A stretch of 64,000 nt of DNA, taken from positions 2,491,685 through 2,555,684 of the forward strand of contig NZ_LT575472.1 in NCBI RefSeq assembly GCF_900086595.1. Direction: 5' to 3'. Below are positions 1 through 8,031 of this stretch, one piece after another. Both the position numbers and the translations under genes were made by a program. The number at the start of each line of letters is the position of its first letter. Position 1 is the first letter of the stretch. A model generated the notes under the pieces. It saw only the letters and a program-made list of their open reading frames with translations. It was not told the DNA's origin and ran no database searches. The stretch comes from Clostridium nigeriense (GTDB lineage: Bacteria; Bacillota; Clostridia; Clostridiales; Clostridiaceae).

Positions 1-1039
1 ATATATTAGTAATACCATCTCCCATTGCTACTGCAACAAAAGCATATTTCTTTTCTTCAGTTTCTACTGCTTCTTCATTATTTTCGTCTTTTAACTTATA
101 TTCTTCTTTACTTAGGAGAACTTCCCTATGTTCTTCTCTCATATTATCAATTTTTATCTTAGATAATTCTCCAAGTTTAACAGCCTTAGCTAATACAGCT
201 CCAGGATCATTAGTATGAATATGTACCTTTATAACATCTTCATATCCAACTACAACTTGAGAATCTCCCATAGGTATTATATCATCTCTAAATTTGTCAG
301 CTTTACTTGCATCTGCTAATATAATAAATTCAGTACAATAACCAAATTTAATATCTATATCTTCAGTACCTTGAGCTCCTTGCATCTTTGCTTCTGAAGG
401 CATAATATCTTTTATTTCAGCCTTTATATCATCCTTTAAAGCTTCATGCATTCCTTTTAGAATTATATAAAGACCCATCCCACCTGAATCTACTACCTTT
501 GCTTTCTTTAATGCAGGTAACAATTCTGGAGTTTTATCAAGCATTTCCTTTGCAGCTTTTATAACAACATCCATTAAGTCAATTATATCTTTAACATCTG
601 TATCAATTGCTGCTTCAGCTGCTGCTCTTATAACTGAAAGGATTGTTCCCTCAGTTGGTCTCATAACTGCCTTATAAGCAGAATTACTACCTTCTTTAAA
701 TGCTATAGCAAGTTCTACTGCATCTACTGAAGTTTTTCCTTCTAATCCTTTAGATATTCCTCTTAAAATTTGGGAAAGAATAACTCCAGAGTTCCCTCTT
801 GCTCCCATTAAAGCTCCCTTAGCTAGTTTTTTTGAAGCTTCACCAATAGATTCAGTATTTAAACCTTCAATTTCTTTTACTGCTGCCTTAAATGTAGCAG
901 ACATATTAGTTCCAGTATCTCCATCTGGCACTGGGAATACATTTAATGAGTTAACATATTCGCTTTCTTCCAACAATCTATTGCTAGCATTAACAACCAT
1001 GTTATAAAAATCATGGCCATTTATTGTCTGATATTTCAT
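1..1039 (-). CDS. fakA: DAK2-domain fatty acid kinase FakA/YloV, 3' end outside window
   Basis: ATP-binding kinase subunit of the FakAB system, which phosphorylates exogenous fatty acids held by a FakB protein. I translated this frame by hand: it opens MKYQTINGHDFYNMVVNASN and continues through the nucleotide/metal motif NVFPVPDGDTGTNM (about residues 34-47), the DAK2/dihydroxyacetone-kinase L signature. Further on come GARGNSGVILSQILRG, VDSGGMGLYIILKG and the FakA middle-domain motif KVHIHTNDPG. It is open to the left edge of the window, so the C-terminal part is missing here and no stop is visible. The start has a GGAGG site and lies 11 bases after asp23, the same pair as yloU-yloV of Bacillus. 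Family assignment is firm; the fatty acid role is known for the family, not shown here. Confidence 0.93.
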   Translation of the reverse strand, partial: MKYQTINGHDFYNMVVNASNRLLEESEYVNSLNVFPVPDGDTGTNMSATFKAAVKEIEGLNTESIGEASKKLAKGALMGARGNSGVILSQILRGISKGLEGKTSVDAVELAIAFKEGSNSAYKAVMRPTEGTILSVIRAAAEAAIDTDVKDIIDLMDVVIKAAKEMLDKTPELLPALKKAKVVDSGGMGLYIILKGMHEALKDDIKAEIKDIMPSEAKMQGAQGTEDIDIKFGYCTEFIILADASKADKFRDDIIPMGDSQVVVGYEDVIKVHIHTNDPGAVLAKAVKLGELSKIKIDNMREEHREVLLSKEEYKLKDENNEEAVETEEKKYAFVAVAMGDGITNI

Positions 1040-1050
1040 CTTTTTACCTC

Positions 1051-1398
1051 CTAGACTCTAACTGCTTGAACATTTACTGTAACAGATGAAACTTTTAATC
1101 CAGTAAAGTTTTCCACACTATAACGTACCTTTTGTATAATATTATTTGCTATTTCAGAAATCTTAGTTCCATATTCAACCATAACATATAATTCAACCAT
1201 TAATTTATCATTATCAAATTTCAGTTTTACACCTTTACTTAAATTTTCTATTCTCATTAATTCCCATAGTCCTTCTGTTGCATTCTTGGAAACCATACCT
1301 ACAACTCCATAGCATTCCATTGTTGATAATCCTACTATTTTTGCAAGTACCTCTTCAGAGTAATGTATATTTCCAAGTTCATTTGAATATCCTACCAT
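1051..1398 (-). CDS. Asp23/Gls24 family envelope stress protein (YloU-like)
   Basis: A 115-residue Asp23/Gls24 protein. These are small cytosolic or membrane-associated proteins linked to cell-envelope homeostasis; the exact biochemical role is unknown. The family core is visible: N-terminal GNIHYSEEVLAKIVGLSTMEC, then a glycine-rich GVVGM turn, the VKLKFDNDKLMVELYVMVEYG strand pair, and a C-terminal FTGLKVSSVTVNVQAVRV. It starts after an AAGGAGG site and is co-transcribed with the downstream fakA-like gene (11-base gap), as in Bacillus yloU-yloV. It is transcribed divergently from rpmB. Length is normal for the single-domain type, with no membrane segment. Confidence 0.9.
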   Translation of the reverse strand: MVGYSNELGNIHYSEEVLAKIVGLSTMECYGVVGMVSKNATEGLWELMRIENLSKGVKLKFDNDKLMVELYVMVEYGTKISEIANNIIQKVRYSVENFTGLKVSSVTVNVQAVRV

Positions 1399-1431
1399 AC
1401 AGAATCCTCCTTATAAATATCTATACACTAT

Positions 1432-1460
1432 ATTTTATATTACTTAGATTTATTATTCAA
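1432..1460 (-). promoter_or_regulatory. Sigma-A promoter of asp23-fakA
   Basis: On the minus strand a -35 TTGAAT (1455-1460) and -10 TAAAAT (1432-1437) are separated by 17 bases, just upstream of the asp23 ribosome binding site. It is the only good sigma-A-like pair in the gap. Confidence 0.5.
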
Positions 1461-1550
1461 GTAAATATTATATAGCTATTATATGAAGATATTAAGATAT
1501 ATATTAAATTTTTGATTTTAAAAGTTTTTTCACTTTTTTACTATTTCCCC

Positions 1551-1580
1551 TTGCTTTTCTAAGCATTACTGTGTTAAAAT
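1551..1580 (+). promoter_or_regulatory. Sigma-A promoter of rpmB
   Basis: TTGCTT (1551-1556) and TAAAAT (1575-1580) with an 18-base spacer lie about 55 bases ahead of the rpmB start. A small inverted repeat (TTGAAGA...TATCTTCAA) follows in the leader. Confidence 0.45.
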
Positions 1581-1634
1581 TTAATCTGTCCTATTGAAGA
1601 GAAATTATCTTCAAAAATAAGGAGGTGTTTTCAA

Positions 1635-1826
1635 GTGGCAAGAAGATGCGAAGTTTGTAATAAAGGGGTTGTATCTGGAACTCAATACTCCCACTCACAT
1701 CGTCAATCAAAGAGAACTTGGGCTCCTAACATAAAGAGAGTAAAGGCTTTAGTTAACGGAACACCAAAGACAGTTCATGTATGTACAAGATGCCTTAGAT
1801 CTGGTAAGGTTCAAAGAGCAATATAA
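1635..1826 (+). CDS. rpmB: 50S ribosomal protein L28
   Basis: Large-subunit ribosomal protein bL28, 63 residues, the normal length. The sequence MARRCEVCNKGVVSGTQYSH, the SKRTWAPNI block and the C-terminal VCTRCLRSGKVQ are typical. It carries two Cys pairs (CEVC and CTRC), the zinc-binding (C+) form of L28. The start codon is GTG with a strong GGAGGTG site 7 bases upstream. It is the only plus-strand gene recognised in the window, transcribed alone between asp23 and spoVM/thiN, the same local order as Bacillus yloU/rpmB/spoVM. A bidirectional terminator follows directly. Confidence 0.97.
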   Translation: MARRCEVCNKGVVSGTQYSHSHRQSKRTWAPNIKRVKALVNGTPKTVHVCTRCLRSGKVQRAI

Positions 1827-1834
1827 GTTCAAAT

Positions 1835-1868
1835 AAAAAATGCAATTGATTATACAATTGCATTTTTT
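1835..1868. terminator. Bidirectional intrinsic terminator between rpmB and spoVM
   Basis: TGCAATTG (1841-1848) pairs with CAATTGCA (1855-1862) and is flanked by an A-run and a T-run that extend the stem, so it can serve rpmB on the plus strand and spoVM on the minus strand. Confidence 0.85.
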
Positions 1869-1912
1869 ATTTTGTTTAGCTTTTTATTTAATTTTATGTT
1901 TTTTCATATGTA

Positions 1913-1984
1913 TTATCTTTTTCTTCTAAAAAATTTAATCAAGTTAGATAAAAACTTAGGTAGTTTAATAGCTATTATCTTCAT
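1913..1984 (-). CDS. spoVM: Stage V sporulation protein M (SpoVM), 23 residues
   Basis: A very short gene that a usual length cut-off would miss. It reads MKIIAIKLPKFLSNLIKF followed by a basic tail FRRKR. B. subtilis SpoVM is a 26-residue amphipathic helix that recognises the positive curvature of the forespore membrane, anchors the SpoIVA coat basement layer and inhibits FtsH. The shared core IKLPKFL and the conserved Pro9 are present, and the gene sits between rpmB and thiN exactly as in Bacillus. AGGAGG lies 5-6 bases before the ATG. It is three residues shorter than the Bacillus protein, and the C-terminal half is divergent but still basic. Its partner spoIVA is also in this window. Confidence 0.85.
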   Translation of the reverse strand: MKIIAIKLPKFLSNLIKFFRRKR

Positions 1985-2001
1985 ATTAGTCCTCCATAAA
2001 A

Positions 2002-2053
2002 AATCACTCATCTCTTTATTTACATTGTATGCAAATAAATAAAATGAGTGATT
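2002..2053 (-). terminator. Terminator of the thiN operon, with a sigma-E -10-like element in its loop
   Basis: AATCACTCAT (2002-2011) pairs with ATGAGTGATT (2044-2053). On the minus strand the stem is followed by a T-run. The long loop holds CATACAAT (minus strand, 2024-2031), a full match to the sigma-E -10 consensus CATACAnT, about 40 bases upstream of spoVM. The -35 element is not convincing. Confidence 0.65.
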
Positions 2054-2058
2054 AATTT

Positions 2059-2694
2059 TTAATCTTTTGTATAAAGAACCATTACTATTCCACTATCAAA
2101 AGTAATATTTATTTTTTCTTCCATAAATTCGTTTGATGTAGTTAAACTATCACCTAATCTTAAAGTATAATTACTTAAATTATACTTAGCACCTATTATA
2201 GTAAAATTTTCAACTACATCACAGTAAGCGTGAAATGAAATAGTATCTCCCTTATTACCATATAAGGTTATAGGTTTATCAGTTAAAAATATATAATTAT
2301 TATCATCAATTACCTTGACTTTAATTGACTTTTTTAATCCTCTTAGCATAAGTCCAAGATTACTTAATGAATGATCATATCTTGTACCTGTAGCACCTAA
2401 TAATATAATTTCACTAGCCCCTCTTTCTACTGCTAGATTATAAGCTATTTCTGTATCGGTATAATCTTTTTCTCTTTTAAACTTAATCTTTCTGCCTGCT
2501 TTAGCTTCAATGGAATTTATTATGTCCATATTTGCAGAATCAAAATCTCCTAAAATATAATCAGGAATAATATCATACTTATATAGTACTTCGCACCCCT
2601 TATCTGCACCTATTATTAAATTAGCTTCCTTAATTTCATTAAGTAATATTTCCTTTGATGGTGCTTTTCCTCCTGATATAATTACTACTTTCAT
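2059..2694 (-). CDS. thiN: Thiamine pyrophosphokinase
   Basis: Transfers pyrophosphate from ATP to thiamine to give thiamine diphosphate (salvage route). The 211-residue protein has the family landmarks: N-terminal IIGADKGCEVLYKYDIIPDY, then the DYILGDFDSA active-site segment, KDYTDTEIAYNLAVERGA and the GATGTRYDHSLSNLGL motif of the catalytic domain, then a C-terminal beta-rich thiamine-binding domain. Length is normal. It lies 4 bases after rpe in the order prkC-rsgA-rpe-thiN-spoVM, as in Bacillus, and is the last long gene before a terminator. Confidence 0.95.
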   Translation of the reverse strand: MKVVIISGGKAPSKEILLNEIKEANLIIGADKGCEVLYKYDIIPDYILGDFDSANMDIINSIEAKAGRKIKFKREKDYTDTEIAYNLAVERGASEIILLGATGTRYDHSLSNLGLMLRGLKKSIKVKVIDDNNYIFLTDKPITLYGNKGDTISFHAYCDVVENFTIIGAKYNLSNYTLRLGDSLTTSNEFMEEKINITFDSGIVMVLYTKD

Positions 2695-2698
2695 TTCA

Positions 2699-3343
2699 TT
2701 ATCCTCTTATTGCTTCTATATTTTCCTTAAGCTTTCCATCACCAAATATAGCTGAACCTGCTACTAGAACATTTGCTCCTGCTTCAATTATTGACTTGGA
2801 ATTGTTTTTATCAACTCCCCCATCTACTTCAATAAGTAAATCTTTATTTCTCTTTAAGCTCATTTCTTTAACTTCCTTAATTTTATCTAAAGAGTATGAT
2901 ATAAACTTTTGTCCTCCAAATCCAGGATTAACTGACATTATTAATACTAAATCTAACTTTTCAATTATATCTTTTAAAACAACGGTTGGAGTTCCAGGAT
3001 TTAAAGAAATACCGGCTTTAACTCCTTTTGATTTTATATACTCAATTGCTCTATCTATGTGTTTTTCTGCTTCATAATGTATAGTTATTATATCAGCGCC
3101 AGCTTCAACAAAATCATCTATGTATCTTGATGGATTTTCTATCATCAAGTGTACATCAAACACCTTTTCTGTTTTATTTCTAATGGACTTTATTACTGGT
3201 AATCCAAAGCTTATGTTAGGAACAAAGTTTCCATCCATTACATCTATATGAATAAAATCTGCTCCTGCTTTATCTACGTTTATAATATCTTCACCTAATT
3301 TTGAAAAATCAGCTGATAATATTGATGGTGATATTTTTACCAT
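2699..3343 (-). CDS. rpe: Ribulose-phosphate 3-epimerase
   Basis: Interconverts ribulose 5-phosphate and xylulose 5-phosphate in the pentose phosphate pathway. A 214-residue TIM barrel with the family signature: [18 protein letters not shown] at the N-terminus, [16 protein letters not shown] (metal-binding His/Asp), [25 protein letters not shown] (the phosphate/metal motif) and [11 protein letters not shown] with the second catalytic Asp. Full length. Its start overlaps the 3' end of rsgA by 7 bases, which suggests translational coupling. Confidence 0.97.
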   Translation of the reverse strand: MVKISPSILSADFSKLGEDIINVDKAGADFIHIDVMDGNFVPNISFGLPVIKSIRNKTEKVFDVHLMIENPSRYIDDFVEAGADIITIHYEAEKHIDRAIEYIKSKGVKAGISLNPGTPTVVLKDIIEKLDLVLIMSVNPGFGGQKFISYSLDKIKEVKEMSLKRNKDLLIEVDGGVDKNNSKSIIEAGANVLVAGSAIFGDGKLKENIEAIRG

Positions 3344-4206
3344 TTGTACTTTTCCCCCTCTTGTAGTTCTTCTAATATTCTAATATAAAAATTATATCTA
3401 TATTCATTTATTTTTCCTTCATTTAAAGCCTTTTTAACTGCACATTCTGGTTCCTTATTATGAAGGCATCCTCTAAATTTACAACCATGATTGTATTCTT
3501 CAAATTCTGGAAAGCTATATCTAAGATTTTCTTTATCCATAAAACTAATATCTATATTTGAAAACCCTGGACTATCAACTAAATAACCTTCTTCTATTTC
3601 AATAAGCTCACTATGCCTTGTAGTATGTTTTCCTCTTCCAATTTTCTCTGATATATCACCAGTTTCCATATGAGTTCTGTTTATAAGAGTATTAATAAGA
3701 GTTGACTTTCCAGCTCCAGAAGGACCACATAAGACAGTTTCCTCACCTCTTAATCTTTCTTTAAGAAGTTCTATCCCCATTCCTTTTTTAGCATTTATAA
3801 ATAAAACATCATAACCTATATCATTTATTTTATTTTTTATCTCTTCTTGTTCTTCCTCTGTAGCTAAATCTACTTTATTTAAACATACTATTGCTTTTAT
3901 ATTGTTATATTCACATAAAATTAAAAATCTATTTAAAAGGTCAAAATTTATATCTGGATTTTTTATTGCAAATACTACAAAGGCCTGAGTAACATTTGCC
4001 ACAGTAGGTCTTATTAGCTCTGAATATCTATCAAATATATCTTCAATTACACCCTTTCCATTAGAAACATTAATAAGGACATTATCTCCAACCATAGGCT
4101 TCATATCCTTATGCCTAAATTTCCCTCTAGCTTTACATTCTATAATTTCATCTTTAGTTTTAACATAGTAAAACCCACCGATACCTTTTATTATTTTTCC
4201 TTCCAT
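3337..4206 (-). CDS. rsgA: Ribosome biogenesis GTPase RsgA (YloQ)
   Basis: Circularly permuted GTPase that helps late maturation of the 30S subunit. Domains in order: N-terminal OB fold, permuted G domain (NKVD about residue 120, P-loop [10 protein letters not shown], then DSPGF), and a C-terminal zinc finger seen as C..C..H..C around [18 protein letters not shown] place the start at the ATG following a GGAGGAAT site ([11 protein letters not shown]); an upstream in-frame ATG nine codons earlier lacks its own site. Length about 289 residues, normal. It overlaps rpe by 7 bases and is separated from prkC by a terminator, so it probably has its own promoter. Confidence 0.94.
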   Translation of the reverse strand: MEGKIIKGIGGFYYVKTKDEIIECKARGKFRHKDMKPMVGDNVLINVSNGKGVIEDIFDRYSELIRPTVANVTQAFVVFAIKNPDINFDLLNRFLILCEYNNIKAIVCLNKVDLATEEEQEEIKNKINDIGYDVLFINAKKGMGIELLKERLRGEETVLCGPSGAGKSTLINTLINRTHMETGDISEKIGRGKHTTRHSELIEIEEGYLVDSPGFSNIDISFMDKENLRYSFPEFEEYNHGCKFRGCLHNKEPECAVKKALNEGKINEYRYNFYIRILEELQEGEKYKW

Positions 4207-4237
4207 AATTCCTCCAAACAATTTTATCTTCATATTT

Positions 4238-4267
4238 ATAATAAACAGATTATAATAAAAAATGCAA
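4238..4267 (-). promoter_or_regulatory. Possible sigma-A promoter of rsgA-rpe-thiN
   Basis: TTGCAT (4262-4267) and TATTAT (4238-4243) on the minus strand with an 18-base spacer, placed between the prkC terminator and the rsgA start. The hexamers are partial matches. Confidence 0.35.
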
Positions 4268-4274
4268 ATTTTTT

Positions 4275-4307
4275 TATAAAAAAGAATCAGCCATTAGGCT
4301 GACTCTT
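4275..4307 (-). terminator. Intrinsic terminator after prkC
   Basis: AAGAATCAGCC (4282-4292) pairs with GGCTGACTCTT (4297-4307) with a TAAT/ATTA loop. On the minus strand the stem is followed by a run of T. It sits directly after the prkC stop and before rsgA, so rsgA is at least partly uncoupled from the phosphatase-kinase pair. Confidence 0.85.
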
Positions 4308-6256
4308 TATTGATTATTATTTCCATTATTATTGTTATTATTTTCAGATGGCTTTTGTGTATCTGATTTCTTAGCTTTTAGTTCTACTGTTCCACTAGCC
4401 TTTATTTCTTTAGTAAAACTTTCTAGTATATCTCCGCTGCCAATAACTTTATATTTTATATCATTTTTCTTTAATATGTCTATAGCATCATTAAGTTTCA
4501 TACCTTCTACAAGACCATAAGATGAAACATCTACTGTTTCTTCTTCATATTTACCAACAGTTATAGTAATATCTGATCCTTCTAGAATTTTAGTTGGTGC
4601 AATACTTTGTTCTAAAACTATTCCATCTTCCTTTTCATTATTTGTAACTTTTTCTGCAACATGAACATTAAGATCTTTTAAAGCCTCTTTAGCCGCAGAT
4701 AATGATTGCCCTACCACATTTGGAATATCTACCATTTTATATTCTGGTCCATTACTTACAACCACTTCTATTTCAGTATTAGTACTAATTTTTGTTTTTG
4801 CAGCTGGTTTTTGGCTAATTACATATCCCTCTGGTACAGTATCACTATATTCTGTAACTATTTTAGCAGCATTTAATTTATTTGAATCAAAAAATTGTTG
4901 AACGCTTGACTTTTCGAAATTTCTAAAATCAGGCATTTCTATTGTAACTTCTCCAGAAGATACTACAACATTAATTACAGTTCCCTTTTTAACCTTCATG
5001 CCAGCCTTAGGGTCTGCTTGTAAAATAGTATTTTCTGGTTTATCACTTTCCTCAGTGGATTTAACTTCTAATTTTAATCCCAATTCTTCAATTTCTTTTT
5101 TTACATCATCAGTAGTCTTTCCTACTATATTAGGCACAACTACCTCACTGCCACTTCCTACTCCCCCTGCTAAGAAAAATCCTATAGAACCTAAAACTAA
5201 GATTAATATTATAACTCCAATAGCTATTAATGTTTTCTTTAAACCTTTTTTATTATTTTTCTTTTTTGGTTTATCTTCATCATCATAATCTTCATCAAAT
5301 TCATCATCATAATCTTCATCATCATAATAATCATCTTCTAATTTAGAAATATGTTGTGTCTTTGAAGTATTTATTGGTGCCATAATGATAGTACTATCAT
5401 TATCCATATTATTAATATTATCTCCTATTATAACATCAGGATTTTCTTGAATCTTTTGCAAATCCTGAATAATTTCCTTTGCATTTTGATATCTCTTTAT
5501 AGGTTCTTTTTGTACTGCTTTAAGTATTAATTTATTTAAACTATCTGGAATAGCAGGGTTTATATTTTTAGGCGGAACAGGTTCTTCTTGTAAATGCTTT
5601 AAAGCAACTGTAACTGGGGAATCTCCTTCAAAAGGTAGTCTTCCTGTTACCATTTCATATAAAACTATCCCAAAAGAGTATATATCTGATCTAAAATCAA
5701 TATAAGTTCCTTTAGCTTGCTCAGGTGAAAGATAATGAGCTGAGCCAATTATACTTGTAGTATTAGTTATTGTTTGAGAGTCTGTAGATTTAGCTATTCC
5801 GAAATCTGTAACTTTAACTTCTCCAGCTTCAGTAACTAAAATATTTTGTGGCTTTATATCTCTATGAATTATATTATTCCTATGAGCACAATCTAAGGCT
5901 TTTGCTATTTGAAGAGCTATTTTTATAGCAGTATTATAGCTAAGCTTACCACTATAATTAATTAACTCCTTTAACGTTTTTCCACTTACATATTCCATTA
6001 CTATATAATCTAAATCCTCTTGAGTTCCAACATCTAATACATTAACTATATTAGTATCTGATAAATTTGCTATGGCAGTTGCTTCTCTTTTAAACTTTTG
6101 AGCTATCTCACTATTGTCAGCAAACTGTTTCTTTAAAATTTTTACTGCCACATACCTATTTAGTTTATTACACTTTGCCTTATAGACTTCAGACATTCCG
6201 CCTTCCCCTATTTTTTCAAGAAGCTCATATCTACCACCTAGAATAATTCCGTTCAT
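4307..6256 (-). CDS. prkC: Ser/Thr protein kinase with PASTA domains (PrkC/IreK type)
   Basis: Membrane kinase that senses muropeptides or cell-wall state. Kinase domain: GEGGMSEVY glycine loop, catalytic Lys in VAVKILK (about residue 39), HRDIKPQN (Asp near 133), DFG near 151, GSAHYLSPEQ activation loop. Then comes an acidic juxtamembrane tract rich in YDDE/DED repeats, a basic stop, one membrane helix (about residues 345-368), three clear PASTA repeats, a fourth degenerate PASTA-like unit and an Asn-rich tail. I chose the start MNGIILGGRYELL, which follows GGAGAGG; an ATG six codons upstream overlaps stp. It lies one base after the PP2C gene stp, the usual antagonist pair. The candidate substrate IreB is encoded at 51484-51741. 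Confidence 0.95.
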   Translation of the reverse strand: MNGIILGGRYELLEKIGEGGMSEVYKAKCNKLNRYVAVKILKKQFADNSEIAQKFKREATAIANLSDTNIVNVLDVGTQEDLDYIVMEYVSGKTLKELINYSGKLSYNTAIKIALQIAKALDCAHRNNIIHRDIKPQNILVTEAGEVKVTDFGIAKSTDSQTITNTTSIIGSAHYLSPEQAKGTYIDFRSDIYSFGIVLYEMVTGRLPFEGDSPVTVALKHLQEEPVPPKNINPAIPDSLNKLILKAVQKEPIKRYQNAKEIIQDLQKIQENPDVIIGDNINNMDNDSTIIMAPINTSKTQHISKLEDDYYDDEDYDDEFDEDYDDEDKPKKKNNKKGLKKTLIAIGVIILILVLGSIGFFLAGGVGSGSEVVVPNIVGKTTDDVKKEIEELGLKLEVKSTEESDKPENTILQADPKAGMKVKKGTVINVVVSSGEVTIEMPDFRNFEKSSVQQFFDSNKLNAAKIVTEYSDTVPEGYVISQKPAAKTKISTNTEIEVVVSNGPEYKMVDIPNVVGQSLSAAKEALKDLNVHVAEKVTNNEKEDGIVLEQSIAPTKILEGSDITITVGKYEEETVDVSSYGLVEGMKLNDAIDILKKNDIKYKVIGSGDILESFTKEIKASGTVELKAKKSDTQKPSENNNNNNGNNNQ

Positions 6257-6257
6257 A

Positions 6258-6983
6258 TTACACCTCTCCTCCAAATAACATTACAGTTATATTGTCTCTT
6301 CCACCATTAAATTTAGCACTTTCTACAAGTCTTTCACAAATATTCTGTAATTCATTTTCTTCAATGTCAAAGGATAAAATATTTTCCAAACTAATTTCGT
6401 TAGTAAGTCCATCACTACACATAAGGAAAAAATCAAATTCATCCTTTTTTATTTCAAATAAATCTACTTTTACATCCTCTTCTGTTCCAATTGCCCTAGT
6501 TATAACATTTTTTTGAGGATGATTAATAGCTTGTTCTGATGAAATACTACCGCAATCCAAAAGTTCTTGTACTAAAGAATGATCCTTTGTTATCTTAACT
6601 ATATTTTTATTCTTTATTCCAAAACAAGAGCTATCCCCAACATTAGCCACTATATTTATATCATTTGTTATTAAACATGCTACTAAAGTAGTTCCCATTC
6701 CATTATAAGAATCTGAACAATGAGATAAATTATATACTTTTGAATTAGCATGTTTTACAGCCTTTTCTAATAATTCTTTATAATTATAAAGATTCATATT
6801 ATCTCTTATGTATTTTATTAAGGCTTTAGAGGCCGTTTTACTAGCAATTTCACCAGCATTATGACCTCCCATGCCATCTGCCAAAACACAAATTTTATAA
6901 TCATTATCTTCGTAATACTCAGCATAATCCTCATTTAAGGTTCTTATATTACCTAAATCACTTTTTATACCAATCACCAACAC
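6258..6983 (-). CDS. stp: PP2C-family protein phosphatase (Stp/PrpC)
   Basis: Mn2+-dependent Ser/Thr phosphatase that reverses PrkC phosphorylation. The 241-residue PP2C core shows SDLGNIRTLNEDY, CVLADGMGGHNAGE (metal Asp and GGH motif), GMGTTLVACL, NVGDSSCFG, ITKDHSLVQEL and LMCSDGLTNE, then GGRDNITV at the end. Start choice is uncertain: GTG, TTG and GTG occur in successive in-frame positions after GAGGAG, so the protein may be two residues shorter. It follows rlmN by 8 bases and precedes prkC by one base, an arrangement that argues for coupled translation. Confidence 0.94.
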   Translation of the reverse strand: MLVIGIKSDLGNIRTLNEDYAEYYEDNDYKICVLADGMGGHNAGEIASKTASKALIKYIRDNMNLYNYKELLEKAVKHANSKVYNLSHCSDSYNGMGTTLVACLITNDINIVANVGDSSCFGIKNKNIVKITKDHSLVQELLDCGSISSEQAINHPQKNVITRAIGTEEDVKVDLFEIKKDEFDFFLMCSDGLTNEISLENILSFDIEENELQNICERLVESAKFNGGRDNITVMLFGGEV

Positions 6984-6991
6984 CCACTCCT

Positions 6992-8023
6992 CTAATTTTT
7001 AGTCTTTAAGAAGTTTCTCCTTAATTGACCGCAAGCAGCATTTATATCATTACCCATTTCTCTTCTTACTGTAACATCTAATCCATGTTCACTTACAATT
7101 TTTTCGAATTCTTCTATAGTTTTTTTAGAAGGTCTCTTTAAAGTGTTTTCTTTTATTTCATTTACAGGTATTAAGTTTATATGGCATTGTCTTCCCTTTA
7201 ATAACTTAGCTAAAGATTTTGCATCTTCTTTGCCATCGTTAATTCCAGAAACTAAAGAATATTCAAAAGTTATACGTCTACCTGTTTTTTCAAAATAGTA
7301 ATCACAGGCTTCCAAAATTTCTTTTATGGAATATTTATTAGCTATAGGCATTATTTCTCTTCTTTTTTCATCACTAAAAGCATGTAGAGATATAGCTAAT
7401 GTAATACTATAACCCTTATCTGCTAGTTCATAAATTTTAGGCACAAGACCACAAGTAGAAAGTGTTATATGTCTTTGGCCTATATTAAGTCCATATTCAG
7501 CATTTACTAAGTCTAAAAACTTAGTTACATTTTCATAATTATCTAAAGGCTCTCCACTTCCCATTAATACTATATTAGAAATTCTTTCACCTAGAACCTT
7601 TTGAGCAACTATTACTTCTGATAAAATTTCTCCAGCTGTTAAATTTCTAACTCTTCCTTCTAAAGTTGAAGCACAAAATTTACATCCCATTCTACAACCA
7701 ACTTGAGTTGAAATACAAATAGAATTACCATATTTATATCTCATAATGACACTTTCAATTATATTTCCATCTTTAAATGCAAATAATATTTTTTTTGTTC
7801 CATCTAAGTTAGATTCATATTCTTCCACAACTTCCGGAACTCCTATATAAAAATTATCCTTCATCTTTTCAATTAAAGATTTAGGTAAATTTTTCATATC
7901 ATCAAATTTCCAAACATTTTTGTATATCCATGAAAAAATTTGCTTAGCCCTAAAAGCACTTTCGCCATTTTCCTTCATCCATACTGATATTTCTTCTAAA
8001 CTATAATCTAAAATATTTTCCAT
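6992..8023 (-). CDS. rlmN: Dual-specificity 23S rRNA/tRNA m2A methyltransferase RlmN
   Basis: Radical SAM enzyme that methylates C2 of A2503 in 23S rRNA and A37 of some tRNAs. The cluster-binding CRMGCKFC (Cys at about 110, 114, 117) is intact, as is the upstream [18 protein letters not shown] and [15 protein letters not shown] are family hallmarks, and the C-terminal NAACGQLR carries the second catalytic Cys. It has 343 residues, which is normal. It lies in rsmB-rlmN-stp-prkC, the same order as in Bacillus, with 8-base gaps on both sides. Confidence 0.97.
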   Translation of the reverse strand: MENILDYSLEEISVWMKENGESAFRAKQIFSWIYKNVWKFDDMKNLPKSLIEKMKDNFYIGVPEVVEEYESNLDGTKKILFAFKDGNIIESVIMRYKYGNSICISTQVGCRMGCKFCASTLEGRVRNLTAGEILSEVIVAQKVLGERISNIVLMGSGEPLDNYENVTKFLDLVNAEYGLNIGQRHITLSTCGLVPKIYELADKGYSITLAISLHAFSDEKRREIMPIANKYSIKEILEACDYYFEKTGRRITFEYSLVSGINDGKEDAKSLAKLLKGRQCHINLIPVNEIKENTLKRPSKKTIEEFEKIVSEHGLDVTVRREMGNDINAACGQLRRNFLKTKN

Positions 8024-8031
8024 TATATCAC

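Noticed and set aside
1278-1475. A plus-strand frame over asp23 and its upstream region
   Set aside because: Antisense to asp23 and its promoter; hydrophobic, low-complexity translation.
5270-5340. Clustered TCATCA/ATCTTC repeats that look like a tandem array
   Set aside because: They encode the acidic Asp/Glu/Tyr tract of PrkC and are not a CRISPR array or an integration site.
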